Counted from the first letter of the stretch, positions 26,233 through 35,200 are shown. The stretch is 64,000 nucleotides of DNA from BACL21 sp038141525 (GCA_038141525.1 JAYQIF010000008.1:186001-250000), one strand, 5' to 3'. Notes: a model not told the origin generated them from the sequence alone. Numbers and translations: made by a program.

Positions 26233-27091
26233 CAGTAGGCCCAGAATGTGTGCTTAACCCAGCAAACTCATTTAACTTCTGAGTTAACTCCGCACTTGTT
26301 TTATGTACAAATTTCTTTTTTCGATACTGAGTTATGGGCTGTATTCCCGTGATGACGTTAGTTAAAAATAGTTCATCGGCTTTTTGCAACTCAAAGGGAG
26401 AGATGGATTCCTCAGTGACTACATAATCGGGATGCTTGGCCAAAATCTCGAGTATCACCCCGCGCATAACCCCTTTAAGACAACCATCGGACAGCGGTGG
26501 CGTTTTTATTTTATAGTCTTTGACCAAAAATAAATTACCACTGATCCCTTCTACAACCTGCTTTTTGTGATTTAACAAAAGACAACTATCATAGTCGTTT
26601 TCTTTGGCATAAATACCGGCCAAAACATTGAGCAGTTTATTGTTGGTTTTGAGCTGCTCAAGCATGCCATTGTTTGCATAATGATCTTTAAATAAATCGA
26701 CCAAGTAGCTCTGTTGATTGAACCGGTAACGGGATTCGGCCAGAGGCTCTGCGAATATACTGTAGACAACGCCCTCTGAAGTAGGCGTATAGCGGCCTCC
26801 CCAATCACGCCACACGAGTATTTTTATGCGAAATGCGGGTGAGTCCGTATGTCCTTTGAGGGTTTTGTTCACCTCGGCTTGAAAAAATTCTGGGGTCCAA
26901 TTCATGGGGATTTCCATACGCATGAGTCGCATAGATGCCATCAATCGAAAATAATGAGCCTCGGCAAACAAAATGCGACGCCCGACAACCCTCATGGTTT
27001 CAAAAAGCGCATCACCGTAATGCAAGCCTCGACTATTTAGGGTCAGATCGAGCTGAGCTGGTTCAAGTATGGTCCCGTTAAAATTAGTCAT
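26222..27091 (-). CDS. Class IV (branched-chain-type) PLP aminotransferase or aminodeoxychorismate lyase
   Basis: 289 residues from the ATG at 27091 (MTNFNGTILEPAQLDLTLNS). Fold-type IV motifs: NSRGLHYGDALFETMRV near the N-terminus; the PLP-Lys region KTNNKLLNVLAGIYAKEND (about 155-170); and EGISGNLFLVKD, with Glu/Ser phosphate contacts. It could be a branched-chain aminotransferase, a D-amino-acid aminotransferase or aminodeoxychorismate lyase (PabC); motif reading does not separate these, but the small size favours the PabC-like group. The start codon directly follows the T tract of an upstream terminator. Confidence 0.82.
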   Translation of the reverse strand: MTNFNGTILEPAQLDLTLNSRGLHYGDALFETMRVVGRRILFAEAHYFRLMASMRLMRMEIPMNWTPEFFQAEVNKTLKGHTDSPAFRIKILVWRDWGGRYTPTSEGVVYSIFAEPLAESRYRFNQQSYLVDLFKDHYANNGMLEQLKTNNKLLNVLAGIYAKENDYDSCLLLNHKKQVVEGISGNLFLVKDYKIKTPPLSDGCLKGVMRGVILEILAKHPDYVVTEESISPFELQKADELFLTNVITGIQPITQYRKKKFVHKTSAELTQKLNEFAGLSTHSGPTANS

Positions 27092-27116
27092 AAAAAAAGC
27101 CACCCTTAGGTGGCGC
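27092..27116 (-). terminator. Terminator between the START-like and aminotransferase genes
   Basis: On the minus strand: GCCACC-CTAA-type loop-GGTGGC followed by seven T, which run straight into the aminotransferase ATG. It terminates transcription from the START-like gene. See the overlapping promoter box at 27117-27124. Confidence 0.8.
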
Positions 27117-27124
27117 AAAGATAA
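27117..27124 (-). promoter_or_regulatory. -7 box abutting the terminator, for the aminotransferase gene
   Basis: Minus strand TATCTTTG, exact TAnnTTTG. A start about five to seven bases downstream would lie inside the first stem arm of the terminator. No clean TTG at 19-20 bases. Confidence 0.5.
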
Positions 27125-27135
27125 GGCAATACACT

Positions 27136-27522
27136 CTAGGCGCTGCCTAAAATATGCTTAAGATTAGCGATCATATTTTCCCAAAGCATTTTTCCTTCAT
27201 CTAGTTCGTCTTCTTCGGCAAAATCTGTGACCATCAATGAAACGTCTTTGGTGATGTCATCCACTTGAATTCTGAGTTCAAAAAAGTAGTCTGTATCTTC
27301 GTCATCGAGCCATCTGAACTTGATGCGCTCTCCATTTTTTTTAGCTAAAAGCTTGGCCTGCTCTTCACTACCCTCCCAAATAAATGTAAAGAGTTCCCCA
27401 CGAGAGTTAACGTTGTCGGCGTACCACTCACTCATCCCTGACGGGGTTGAAATATATTGGTATAAAAGCGATGGCGATACATGTATCGGAAATTCCATCT
27501 CGTATTTTACCTTTTGTTCCAT
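27136..27522 (-). CDS. START-like (AHSA1-type) domain protein
   Basis: 128 residues, one helix-grip domain: YEMEFPIHVSPSLLYQYIST, PSGMSEWYADNVNSRGELFT, and a final helix KMLWENMIANLKHILGS. The GMSEWYAD and FRWLDDEDTDYFFELRI strings are typical of a small START-like family found throughout Flavobacteria, with no known ligand. The surface is strongly acidic (DFAEEDELDEG). It is followed by an intrinsic terminator. Confidence 0.82.
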   Translation of the reverse strand: MEQKVKYEMEFPIHVSPSLLYQYISTPSGMSEWYADNVNSRGELFTFIWEGSEEQAKLLAKKNGERIKFRWLDDEDTDYFFELRIQVDDITKDVSLMVTDFAEEDELDEGKMLWENMIANLKHILGSA

Positions 27523-27631
27523 AACGTATTGTTAGCTGCAAGCCAATATAGATATTAATTCTATTTTCCCAAAAACTGCAGTAATTATTTTTCTGTAAAT
27601 TTTTGTGGCCCTAAAAATCGCCAACAAGCAT

Positions 27632-27661
27632 TTGCCATACTTTATTTTGTTTCTATATTTG
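27632..27661 (+). promoter_or_regulatory. Promoter of tRNA-Met
   Basis: TTG (27632-27634), 19 bases, TATATTTG (27654-27661): exact consensus, 27 bases before the first tRNA base. Confidence 0.85.
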
Positions 27662-27688
27662 CACGCACTGAAAAACAGTGCAGTGTTT

Positions 27689-27762
27689 GGCGAGGTAGCT
27701 CAGCTGGTTAGAGCGTCGGATTCATAACCCGGAGGTCGGGAGTTCAAGTCTCCCTCTCGCTA
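27689..27762 (+). tRNA. tRNA-Met (CAT anticodon)
   Basis: 74 bases. Acceptor GGCGAGG pairs with TCTCGCT (two G-T pairs), D arm GCTC/GAGC, anticodon loop TTCATAA, T arm GGGAG-TTCAAGT-CTCCC, discriminator A. The 3' CCA is not encoded. CAT could also be Ile2 (lysidine-modified) or initiator; the first pair G1-T72 is not the mismatch of classical bacterial initiators, so an elongator or Ile2 is possible. Confidence 0.9.
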
Positions 27763-27772
27763 CAAGAGAAGT

Positions 27773-27804
27773 AAATGGCCACACTTAAAAGTGTGGCCAT
27801 TTTT
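27773..27804 (+). terminator. Terminator after tRNA-Met
   Basis: Long stem AATGGCCACACTT / AAGTGTGGCCATT ending in a T run, ten bases past the tRNA. Confidence 0.88.
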
Positions 27805-27993
27805 AGTTTACTGAATGACCTCATTTTTTAAATCCTCATGATTTTCAAGGCGTCGATATTTTCATAAACCGTTTTAGAGATTTCCGTTAAGGCTTCAAAT
27901 ATCAAAAACGCTTGGTGGGATGTTGATCAGTACATTTAGAAAACTAATTAATCTCAAAATCAATAAGTATTTCGAGATTTGAGTTTTCGATTT

Positions 27994-28662
27994 TTAATCA
28001 TTATTTGGTCTTTCAGGTATGTAAACAACATCAACATCTATGTAGTTTCCATAGGTTATAACCAAAGAACATAATACAGAAACACTTTCCCCATTTTGGA
28101 TTGCGGGTTTCATCACAGGGATCTTTCTGAGCACTCTTAAGATTTCGGCTTGAACAGTGACTTCTGAATCTCTTACCTTTAAACCTGTTATATTGCCACT
28201 GTCGTCTATTATAAAAAATGCTTCTACTTGTTTTGATTCGGATAGTTTTAAGTCTTGCGAGATATTCAAGTTAAACTCTCGCTTTACAAATGCCGATATT
28301 TTATCATTAAAACATTTTCGCGTTTCTTCTATTTTCAGATCTTCACATCCATCATACACTGGCACAATTTCAACATCTTTTAAGATCACGCTATTGTCAG
28401 AGGGGAATGCGGCTAAACCGTCATCATGCGATACAATGCTGCATAAACTCAACAAGGCCTCTTCCTCCTTCTTCGTCATATTTCCTTGGGCCATTATTTG
28501 TTCCTGAACAGCATTTATTTTTATCATCAAATCGCTTTCTGTGTTTTTTACAGTGCTGGATTTTTCCTTACAGGAAAAGAATATCAGAACAATAAAAATT
28601 GTTGATACAACCCATAAATTCTGAAATGACATTTTTGTTTTATACTTAAATCTATGTGTCAT
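27994..28662 (-). CDS. Lipoprotein with TonB-like C-terminal domain
   Basis: About 222 residues from the ATG at 28662; ATGs at 28752 and 28632 are alternatives. The start was chosen so that a basic stretch leads into a lipoprotein signal (IFIVLIFFSC). The C-terminal 100 residues resemble the TonB C-terminal fold: VPVYDGCEDLKIEETRKCFN, then VEAFFIIDDSGNITGLKVRD and IPVMKPAIQNGESVSV. Such domains occur in TonB energy transducers and in free-standing Bacteroidetes proteins. No PG-binding or ExbBD partner is nearby, so energy transduction is not shown. The gene is AT-rich and lies next to a tRNA, which may mark an insertion. Confidence 0.65.
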   Translation of the reverse strand: MTHRFKYKTKMSFQNLWVVSTIFIVLIFFSCKEKSSTVKNTESDLMIKINAVQEQIMAQGNMTKKEEEALLSLCSIVSHDDGLAAFPSDNSVILKDVEIVPVYDGCEDLKIEETRKCFNDKISAFVKREFNLNISQDLKLSESKQVEAFFIIDDSGNITGLKVRDSEVTVQAEILRVLRKIPVMKPAIQNGESVSVLCSLVITYGNYIDVDVVYIPERPNND

Positions 28663-28782
28663 ACTTTTTTTTCTTTTTAATACCTTATCTATGCCGATTT
28701 CTTTGTTTAAAATATTTTTCGGCGTTTCAAAATCACCTTCATAACGCCTCATTTTGAGCAGTTTTGTTTACATTTTTTATAT

Positions 28783-29822
28783 TTACACAAAATGCTGCCC
28801 TTGCTCGGCAATATTGAAGCCTGCACGCTTAACGCGGTTTGCCGCCTCACTATCTTTATCCAAGACGGGGTTAGTATGATTAAAGTGGATGAAATAAACC
28901 TTGTTGCGATCTGATGTTTCGAGCACATCAAATAATTCCAAGCTCTCTACTATAAAAGGGTGCGGCACTAAACTCATATCTCGATTTGCAATTCTTGTCC
29001 GTCGTAAAAAGTCGCGTCTAAAAATGCGTAATCTGCCAGCTTTATCAGACATAATATAGACTGATCCCATCGGTCCCATTTATCGATATCGGGTATAAAT
29101 ACGGCGGTCTTTTCGGGACCGATTATTTGGTAGCCCACGGTTTCAGAATATTCATCGCGATGCGGGACCAATAGCGGGACCACCGATAGGTTTTTGGTCA
29201 ATTGCACCGTGTCGTTTGCCGCAGTAGGGCGCAATTCAATATGCTCATGGGTCACTAACTGACTCCAGGGGCCATTGTTTTTTAAAAAATCTGTCATTCG
29301 CGGCATGGCGTAAACAGGAATGCTTTTGGCGTTATACGCCTCCTTCCCTAGATAGGACAAACCCAAATAGTGGCCGATGTGGGCATGGGTTAAAAAAATA
29401 CCGCCGAGTGTATTGAGTGTTATTTCGGAAAAAAGGCCTTTGAATGTCCGCCACTGAGCCACAAAATCTGGCGTCGCCTCGATCATATAGCCTTGAGTAT
29501 GCTCGCGATCAAAAAGCCCAAGCGAAACCACGCGATAATCAACATCGCTTGGCATAGAATCTGCCGCGCAACAACTTTTTTGACAACCCAAATGAGGCCT
29601 TCCACCGTCCTGCATCACACCTAATACAGACAAGACAACCTTAGCCTTTGGATCAGGGAGTTCCATGGTAGGTGAAGCAGACTCAGGTGCTTTACCGCGA
29701 GTATGCTCAGCTGCCCGATCAATACTTACATCAGATTGTGGTATATCAGAAACCTCAGCCGGATTATTACAAGCCAAAAATAGCCAGAGTAATACAAATC
29801 CATTAATAAGGTTAAATCTCAT
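28783..29822 (-). CDS. PqqB-like metallo-beta-lactamase-fold lipoprotein, frameshifted
   Basis: About 346 residues after repair. A lipoprotein-type signal (LLWLFLAC, Cys18) is followed by a spacer and the hydrolase domain. VLGVMQDGGRPHLGCQKSCC resembles the PqqB start, with three Cys that may hold a second zinc. LTHAHIGHYLGL is the HxHxxH metal motif; VPHRDEYSETVGY, FIPDIDKWDRW and FIHFNHTNPVL supply further ligands. The frame breaks at 28985-28987 (one base missing from a TTT run), separating GQELQ from NRDMSLVPHPF. No other pqq gene is present, so PQQ synthesis is not implied. Probably an exported hydrolase of unknown substrate. Confidence 0.75.
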
Positions 29823-29838
29823 GAAAATTTCTTTTGGG

Positions 29839-31207
29839 TTAGGATAAAATGTCCGCTAACTCCTGAAAAGTCAAAGGTTTCTGCTGACCGTCGTTAAGAT
29901 TTTTAAGGGTGTATTGCTGGTTTTTAATTTCATCGGTTCCCGCCAAAACCACAAAGGGGATACCTCTTTTATCGGCATAAGTCATTTGTTTGCCCATTTT
30001 GGCCGCATCAGGATAAAGCTCCGCAGCAATGCCTCTATCGCGTAATTCACCTACCGCCTGAGTCGCGTAAAGCGCTTCCTTGTCACCAAAATTGATAAAC
30101 AACACCTTGGTTGAAGCCGCTACATGCTCTGGAAATAAATTCAGCTCCTCCAGAACCATATAGATACGATCCAAGCCAAAGGAAATGCCGATACCACTCA
30201 TATCCTTGAGCCCAAAAATCCCGGTCAAATCATCATAGCGTCCACCACCCCCTATGCTGCCTAAGCTAATGCCCTCGGGTGCCGAAACCTCGAAAATGGC
30301 CCCGGTGTAATAATTTAGTCCGCGCGCCAAAGTCAAATTGATTTTAACCATCGCTGATTTAGCGACAAGGACTCCAGTGCTTCGAGGACAAATCTGAGTT
30401 CAGAAAGCCCAAGAAGCCCCACCTCAGAGGGTTCAAGTAAAGTCTCCAAGGCCGCAAGCTGATCTGCATTGCTCGAGTAAGTTTCAAAAAGTGGTGCCAA
30501 ACGCTCTATAGCCTGATCGCTAATTCCTTTTTGACGCATCTCCTCTTCTACCTTTTCGCGGCCGATTTTATCGAGTTTGTCGAGAGCCACGGTAAAGTCA
30601 ATGAGCTGATCAGCGGCGCCAATCACCTCGGCAATACCCGAGAGTATTTTACGATTGTTCAAGTGTATCGTTACCCCATTAAGTCCCAAGGCATCAAAAG
30701 CACGATCGTAGAGTTGAATGAGTTCAACCTCCTGCCAAAGGGATTTACTCCCGACCACATCGGCATCACACTGATAAAACTCACGAAACCTTCCTTTTTG
30801 AGGACGATCTGCGCGCCAAACAGGTTGAATTTGAAAACGTTTGAACGGAAAATTGATTTCGTTTTGGTGTTGCACCACATAACGGGCAAAGGAACCGTTA
30901 GGTCATATCGCAAAGCCTTTTCTGAGATTTGCCCCGTTAATTTCTGACTGTCACGCTCATCGAGGAGACTTTGATCGGCTTTGGCCAAATAATCCCCGCT
31001 GTTGAGGATCTTAAATATCAAGCGATCCCCTTCTTCACCATACTTACCCATTAATGTCTGGGATTTTTCAAAGCTTGGCGTTTCAATGGGCTGAAATCCA
31101 AAGGTTTCAAAACAATGGCGCAAGGTATCCATAATGTAAGTCCTTTTGGCCACTTCCTCGGGTGAAAAATCTCTCGTTCCTTTAGGTAAAGATGGTTTTT
31201 GTGCCAC
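29839..31207 (-). CDS. hisS: Histidyl-tRNA synthetase, two frameshifts
   Basis: Class II aminoacyl-tRNA synthetase. The start is the GTG at 31207 (VAQKPSLPKGTRDFSPEEVA). Motif 1 region ETFGFQPIETPSFE; motif 2 FQIQPVWRADRPQKGRFREF; His-specific LARGLNYYTGAIFE; motif 3 GISFGLDRIYMVLE; C-terminal anticodon-binding domain VLFINFGDKEALYATQ. Breaks: at 30888-30890 one A is missing (restoring TVPFARYVVQHQNE), and near 30353 one base is missing (restoring NQAMVKINLTLARG). About 456 residues after repair, the normal size. An essential single-copy gene, so the breaks are almost surely sequence error. Confidence 0.93.
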
Positions 31208-31316
31208 TTTCTTTGCGTATTTGCGTGAATTACAAATATCATAAAATAGATGGATTTCTAGGGACATTATACCCTAGAATTCCCTCAAATAGTTGAGTTG
31301 GGCCAAAAGATTTCGA

Positions 31317-31324
31317 TAAATTTG
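31317..31324 (+). promoter_or_regulatory. -7 box of the MacB-like permease promoter
   Basis: TAAATTTG, 22 bases before the ATG. A TTG lies 21 bases upstream (31293-31295), another 16 bases; both are off the usual spacing. Confidence 0.55.
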
Positions 31325-31346
31325 TCGCACTATATTATTCCATTTC

Positions 31347-32588
31347 ATGCTCGGATTATTCAAAGAAAATATTCTGATTGCCTTAGACTCGATCAAAACC
31401 CAACTGCTAAGAACTGTACTCACTATAGTAATTATTGGGATTGGGATTTGGTCTTTGGTCGGGATTTTGAGTGCCGTTGATGCTTTGGAAAATTCAATTG
31501 CGGGGAATTTTGCCAGCATGGGCGCCAATACTTTTAATTTGCAGCGCTATGCTTTTGCAACAAACTCGAGAGATGGTGGTGAGCGCAAGAAAATCAACCC
31601 TATAATCGACTACAATCAAATTCGCGCTTTTAACGAACAATATGATTTTCCGGGTACCCAAACCTCTATTTCATTTTTAGGTACTGGCACCGCCGAGGTC
31701 AAGTACAATAACATCAAAACAGACCCCGAAGTCAGTGTTTACGGGGTAAATGAGCATTATTTAGCCAACACAGGCACTAAAATAGAACTTGGCCGAGCCT
31801 TTAATTTCTTTGACATTCAAAACAACAACCGCGTCTGTTTGGTCGGTTCAGATTTTCTCAAGAAAATGTTCAAAGACGAAGACCCCATCAACAAAACGAT
31901 AAGTATTCGTGGGGCGAAATTTAAAATAATTGGACTTCTGGCATCCAAAGGCTCTACCTTTGGCAATAACCAAGACCTTCGCGTCTTGATTCCGATTCAA
32001 ATAGCCCGTGGTATTTTTACCCAGCCTAACATCAATTACACCATCAGCGTGATGGTCAACCAAAAAGAAGCGCTCAAAGAAGCTGAGAGTGCTGCTCTGG
32101 TGGCCTTCAGAAATATCCGCGGCCTTTCTCCTTTGGAAGAAGATAACTTCGCCATTGAGCGCAGTGAAGATTTAATCAACCGTGTGGCCAGCATCACTGG
32201 AGTATTGGAGACTGCGGCATGGATCATCAGCATCATTACCATACTGGGCTCCTCTATAGCCCTAATGAACATCATGCTTGTATCGGTTACTGATCGCACT
32301 CGCGAAATCGGAGTGCGTAAAGCCATGGGGGCCAAAAAACGTACCATCATGACTCAATTTTTTATTGAGACCATTGTTATTGGACAAATTGGTTGTCTTT
32401 TGGGCATTGTATTGGGGATCGGTACCGGACTCATTTTTGCCACAGTCGCTGATTTTGAGTATGCACTACCTTGGGGCGCCATGATTGCGGCCGTGATCAT
32501 CTCATTTATTGTAGCGGTGATTGCTGGATCCTATCCTGCTTCAAAAGCCGCACAACTGGACCCTATAGAGAGCTTGCGCTACGAGTAA
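31347..32588 (+). CDS. MacB/FtsX-type ABC transporter permease
   Basis: 413 residues. One N-terminal membrane helix (TVLTIVIIGIGIWSLVGIL), a large periplasmic MacB_PCD domain (about 45-250), then three helices of the FtsX fold (about 275-405) with TDRTREIGVRKAMGAKKRTI as the conserved coupling segment. Mechanotransmission permeases of this type drive export of lipoproteins, peptides or drugs. No ATPase partner is adjacent in the window, which is common in this phylum. The last 10 bases overlap the convergent DUF6495 gene. Confidence 0.88.
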   Translation: MLGLFKENILIALDSIKTQLLRTVLTIVIIGIGIWSLVGILSAVDALENSIAGNFASMGANTFNLQRYAFATNSRDGGERKKINPIIDYNQIRAFNEQYDFPGTQTSISFLGTGTAEVKYNNIKTDPEVSVYGVNEHYLANTGTKIELGRAFNFFDIQNNNRVCLVGSDFLKKMFKDEDPINKTISIRGAKFKIIGLLASKGSTFGNNQDLRVLIPIQIARGIFTQPNINYTISVMVNQKEALKEAESAALVAFRNIRGLSPLEEDNFAIERSEDLINRVASITGVLETAAWIISIITILGSSIALMNIMLVSVTDRTREIGVRKAMGAKKRTIMTQFFIETIVIGQIGCLLGIVLGIGTGLIFATVADFEYALPWGAMIAAVIISFIVAVIAGSYPASKAAQLDPIESLRYE

Positions 32589-33058
32589 TCCTCAGGGATT
32601 AACGCTGCTAAGCGCCCAGCGATGTCTCCACTGGACAAAACGCCGCCTTGCTCAATTAAATCAAATAAAACCTGCGTGCGCTGTTTGTCGTAGGGCTTCT
32701 GCTGGCGATAAAAAGACACCGTATCTTCTTGCCAATGCTCCGCTAACCACTGCCAAGCCTCTGGAGTGTTGAAATCCAAATCGGTTGGGGTTTTAACCCC
32801 CAAAAGCCTCATGGACATCTGCCCGGCGTGGAACACAAAAACTCCGCCCGGAGAATAATGATTGATAAAGCAAGTCTTACGTAAACTTTCCTCCCATACC
32901 AAGTCACTAAAGGCATCTAATTGTTGGTCCACGCGATTCGGCTCATGGCTTTTTATTTCTTGCCACTGATTGCTGTCAATAGACTGACTGGCTAAAAATT
33001 GAGCAAATTCAACACTGAGGCTTTCAAATTGTTCTTTGGTAAGTCTGCGGTATTTCAT
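32579..33058 (-). CDS. DUF6495 family protein
   Basis: 159 residues, soluble, acidic. The N-terminus MKYRRLTKEQFESLSVEFAQ and the segment FSDLVWEESLRKTCFINHYS are conserved in a small Flavobacteria family now named DUF6495. The function is unknown. I recognise it by overall similarity only. It is separated from rplI by a terminator and overlaps the permease gene tail to tail. Confidence 0.7.
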   Translation of the reverse strand: MKYRRLTKEQFESLSVEFAQFLASQSIDSNQWQEIKSHEPNRVDQQLDAFSDLVWEESLRKTCFINHYSPGGVFVFHAGQMSMRLLGVKTPTDLDFNTPEAWQWLAEHWQEDTVSFYRQQKPYDKQRTQVLFDLIEQGGVLSSGDIAGRLAALIPEDYS

Positions 33059-33074
33059 GAATTCTAATGAATAA

Positions 33075-33105
33075 AAAACCCTCTACAATAAACATAGAGG
33101 GTTTT
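33075..33105 (-). terminator. Terminator of the rpsF-rpsR-rplI operon
   Basis: Minus strand AAAACCCTCTA / TAGAGGGTTTT with a nine-base loop and a T run, 50 bases after the rplI stop. Confidence 0.88.
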
Positions 33106-33154
33106 CAATATTTTAAGTCAATGATTCTTGACTTGCTGCATTGTTTTGAATCGA

Positions 33155-33607
33155 TTATTTGGCTTCTGCCACAACATCAAAACTAAGGTCTGCAATCACT
33201 TCACGGTGAAAACGAACTTTAGCGTTATAGTTTCCGAGGCGCTTAACCAAACCACCTTGAACAGTGATGAATTTCTTGTCTAGGCTAATATTGTTAGCCG
33301 CAAGTGCCTCAGCTACGTCTGCGTTACTTACAGAACCAAATAACTTGTCGCCTTCACCAACTTTAGCGGCGATTTTGATTTCAAGTCCATTTAGTTTGGC
33401 TGCTTCTGCTTTTGCATCATCCACTAGCTTTTGTTCCTTGTGGGCACGTTGCTTCAATGTTTCTGCCAAAACCTTCTTCGCAGAAGGAGTGGCCAATACA
33501 GCAAGGCCTTGAGGAATCAAATAATTTCTTCCGTATCCGTTTTTAACCGATACCACATCGTCTGTGAATCCGAGATTCTCAACGTCTTTTTTGAGTATTA
33601 TTTCCAT
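33155..33607 (-). CDS. rplI: Ribosomal protein L9
   Basis: 150 residues. The N-terminal 23S-binding domain shows MEIILKKDVENLGFTDDVVS and GYGRNYLIPQGLAVLATPSA. A long connecting helix (about 45-75) leads to the C-terminal domain with VGEGDKLFGSVSNADVAEAL. The usual length and order. It is the last gene of the rpsF-rpsR-rplI operon. Confidence 0.96.
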   Translation of the reverse strand: MEIILKKDVENLGFTDDVVSVKNGYGRNYLIPQGLAVLATPSAKKVLAETLKQRAHKEQKLVDDAKAEAAKLNGLEIKIAAKVGEGDKLFGSVSNADVAEALAANNISLDKKFITVQGGLVKRLGNYNAKVRFHREVIADLSFDVVAEAK

Positions 33608-33621
33608 GTCCTTATTCTGTA

Positions 33622-33918
33622 TTATTTTAACATATCGGCGACGTATGGCATGAGGGCCAAATGACGCGCTCTTTTGATAGCAACTGCGACTTTACGTTGG
33701 TACTTCAACGAAGTTCCGGTCAAACGACGTGGCAAAATCTTCCCTTGCTCGTTGACAAATTTCAACAAGAAATCTGGATCCTTGTAGTCGATATATTTGA
33801 TGCCTGATTTCTGGAATCGACAGTATTTTTTCGCCTTGGTGGTTTCTATATTGAGTGGGGTGAGATATCTAATTTCACCGTCTTTCTTGCCTTTTGCTTG
33901 TTGTTCTATTGATGACAT
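33622..33918 (-). CDS. rpsR: Ribosomal protein S18
   Basis: 98 residues. Conserved core: KKYCRFQKSGIKYIDYKDPD, LLKFVNEQGKILPRRLTGTS and KYQRKVAVAIKRARHLALMP. S18 binds the 30S platform as a dimer with S6, whose gene precedes it by three bases. The N-terminal 20 residues are a variable basic tail usual for this group. Confidence 0.96.
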   Translation of the reverse strand: MSSIEQQAKGKKDGEIRYLTPLNIETTKAKKYCRFQKSGIKYIDYKDPDFLLKFVNEQGKILPRRLTGTSLKYQRKVAVAIKRARHLALMPYVADMLK

Positions 33919-33921
33919 AGC

Positions 33922-34260
33922 TTATGCGTATTGTTTGTTTCTATTTCTTCTTTTTTCGGCCCAGGCAACAGCATGCTTGTCGAGCTTCACAGTGAGGTAA
34001 CGCATGATGCGTTCGTCACGACGGAATTCAACTTCCAAATCGTTGATGGGTTCTCCATCGCATGTGTATTCAAATAAGTGATAAAATCCACTTTTTTTGT
34101 TTTGGATTGGATACGCCAGCTTTTTCAAGCCCCAATCTTCCTTGGCGATCATCTTTGCACCTTTAGAAACAAGAAAACTTTCGAATTTCTTAACTGTTTC
34201 CTTTATCTGCTCTTCAGATAAAACGGGATTCAAGATGAAAACAGTTTCGTAATGAGTCAT
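33922..34260 (-). CDS. rpsF: Ribosomal protein S6
   Basis: 112 residues from the ATG at 34260 (MTHYETVFILNPVLSEEQIK). The ferredoxin-like fold shows EDWGLKKLAYPIQNKKSGFY and the RDERIMRYLTVKLDKHA region. It is the first gene of the operon, with a consensus promoter upstream. The leader holds a small hairpin but not the CCG-bulge motif known for S6:S18 feedback, so I do not claim autoregulation. Confidence 0.95.
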   Translation of the reverse strand: MTHYETVFILNPVLSEEQIKETVKKFESFLVSKGAKMIAKEDWGLKKLAYPIQNKKSGFYHLFEYTCDGEPINDLEVEFRRDERIMRYLTVKLDKHAVAWAEKRRNRNKQYA

Positions 34261-34300
34261 AATATATTGTTTTAGCAATCAGCACCATGCTGAGAGCGTG

Positions 34301-34330
34301 CAAAAATAAAGCTTTATTTGCAAACTACAA
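34301..34330 (-). promoter_or_regulatory. Promoter of the rpsF operon
   Basis: Minus strand TTG (34328-34330), 19 bases, TATTTTTG (34301-34308): exact consensus, 40 bases before the rpsF ATG. Confidence 0.82.
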
Positions 34331-34486
34331 AGGATGAGTACTCAGGATATTGTCCATTGGTAAACTTGTTTCAAAACAAGGGTAAAACTCAGTTAAATGG
34401 TACATTTTATCAGATTAAAGCACTCCAAAACTTGTGAAGTTGTTTTTATTTAACTAATATTGTTTGACCTAAAACCTCGCTTAGAT

Positions 34487-35200
34487 ATGGATCAAACCAT
34501 GCTTAATTGTGCTGTTGTTGACGACTCAACACTGCAGCGTCTTTCGATCGTAAAACTTATCAATGAACATCCCTCACTAAAGCTTGCTGCTCAATATAAC
34601 AGTGCCGTGGAAGCAAAAGAAGGCCTAACCGCTCAAGCAATCGATTTGGTTTTTTTAGATATCGAAATGCCGAAAGTTTCGGGTTTCGATCTTTTAGACG
34701 ACATGACCCAGAAGCCACAGATTATTTTTGTTACCGGTAAGACCAAATACGCCTTCAAGGCTTTTGATTATGATGCCATTGACTATTTGCGTAAACCCAT
34801 TGCCAAAGATCGTTTTTTAAATGCGGTGCACAAGGCCATTGTCAATTACAAATTACGCAATGAGGAAGGCTTTGACGATGAGGATTTTATCTTCGTCAAA
34901 AGCAACCTTAAAAAGCGTAAGGTGTTCTTAAGTGAACTGAAATACATTGAGGCTTTAGGTGATTACGTCAAACTCGTCACAGAGCATGACTCGCTTGTCG
35001 TACTCTCGACCATGAAAGCGTTCGAACAATTACTTCCTGAAGATCGCTTCTTGCGCATACATAAATCCTATATTGTCAATCTAGATAAAGTACAACGCTA
35101 CAACAGCAAGCAAATCGAACTCGAAAATCAAAGTCTCCCGCTAAGCCGCAATCGGAAAGTAGCCCTCGTTGAGGCTCTTGCCGCAGCTGCGAATAATTAA
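34487..35200 (+). CDS. LytTR family response regulator
   Basis: 237 residues from the ATG at 34487. The receiver domain (about 5-120) has the acidic pair VVDDS (Asp12/13), the phospho-acceptor Asp58 in VFLDIEMPKVSG, and the Lys in YLRKPIA. The C-terminal LytTR DNA-binding domain (about 140-235) shows FIFVKSNLKKRKVFLSELKY, IEALGDYVKLVT, and FLRIHKSYIVNLDKVQRYNS. No sensor kinase is adjacent. This solo LytTR type is common in Flavobacteria. Confidence 0.92.
   Translation: MDQTMLNCAVVDDSTLQRLSIVKLINEHPSLKLAAQYNSAVEAKEGLTAQAIDLVFLDIEMPKVSGFDLLDDMTQKPQIIFVTGKTKYAFKAFDYDAIDYLRKPIAKDRFLNAVHKAIVNYKLRNEEGFDDEDFIFVKSNLKKRKVFLSELKYIEALGDYVKLVTEHDSLVVLSTMKAFEQLLPEDRFLRIHKSYIVNLDKVQRYNSKQIELENQSLPLSRNRKVALVEALAAAANN

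Noticed and set aside
34261..34300. S6:S18 autoregulatory RNA in the rpsF leader
   Set aside because: A small hairpin is present (CAGCACCATGCTG) but not the CCG-containing bulge of the known motif.
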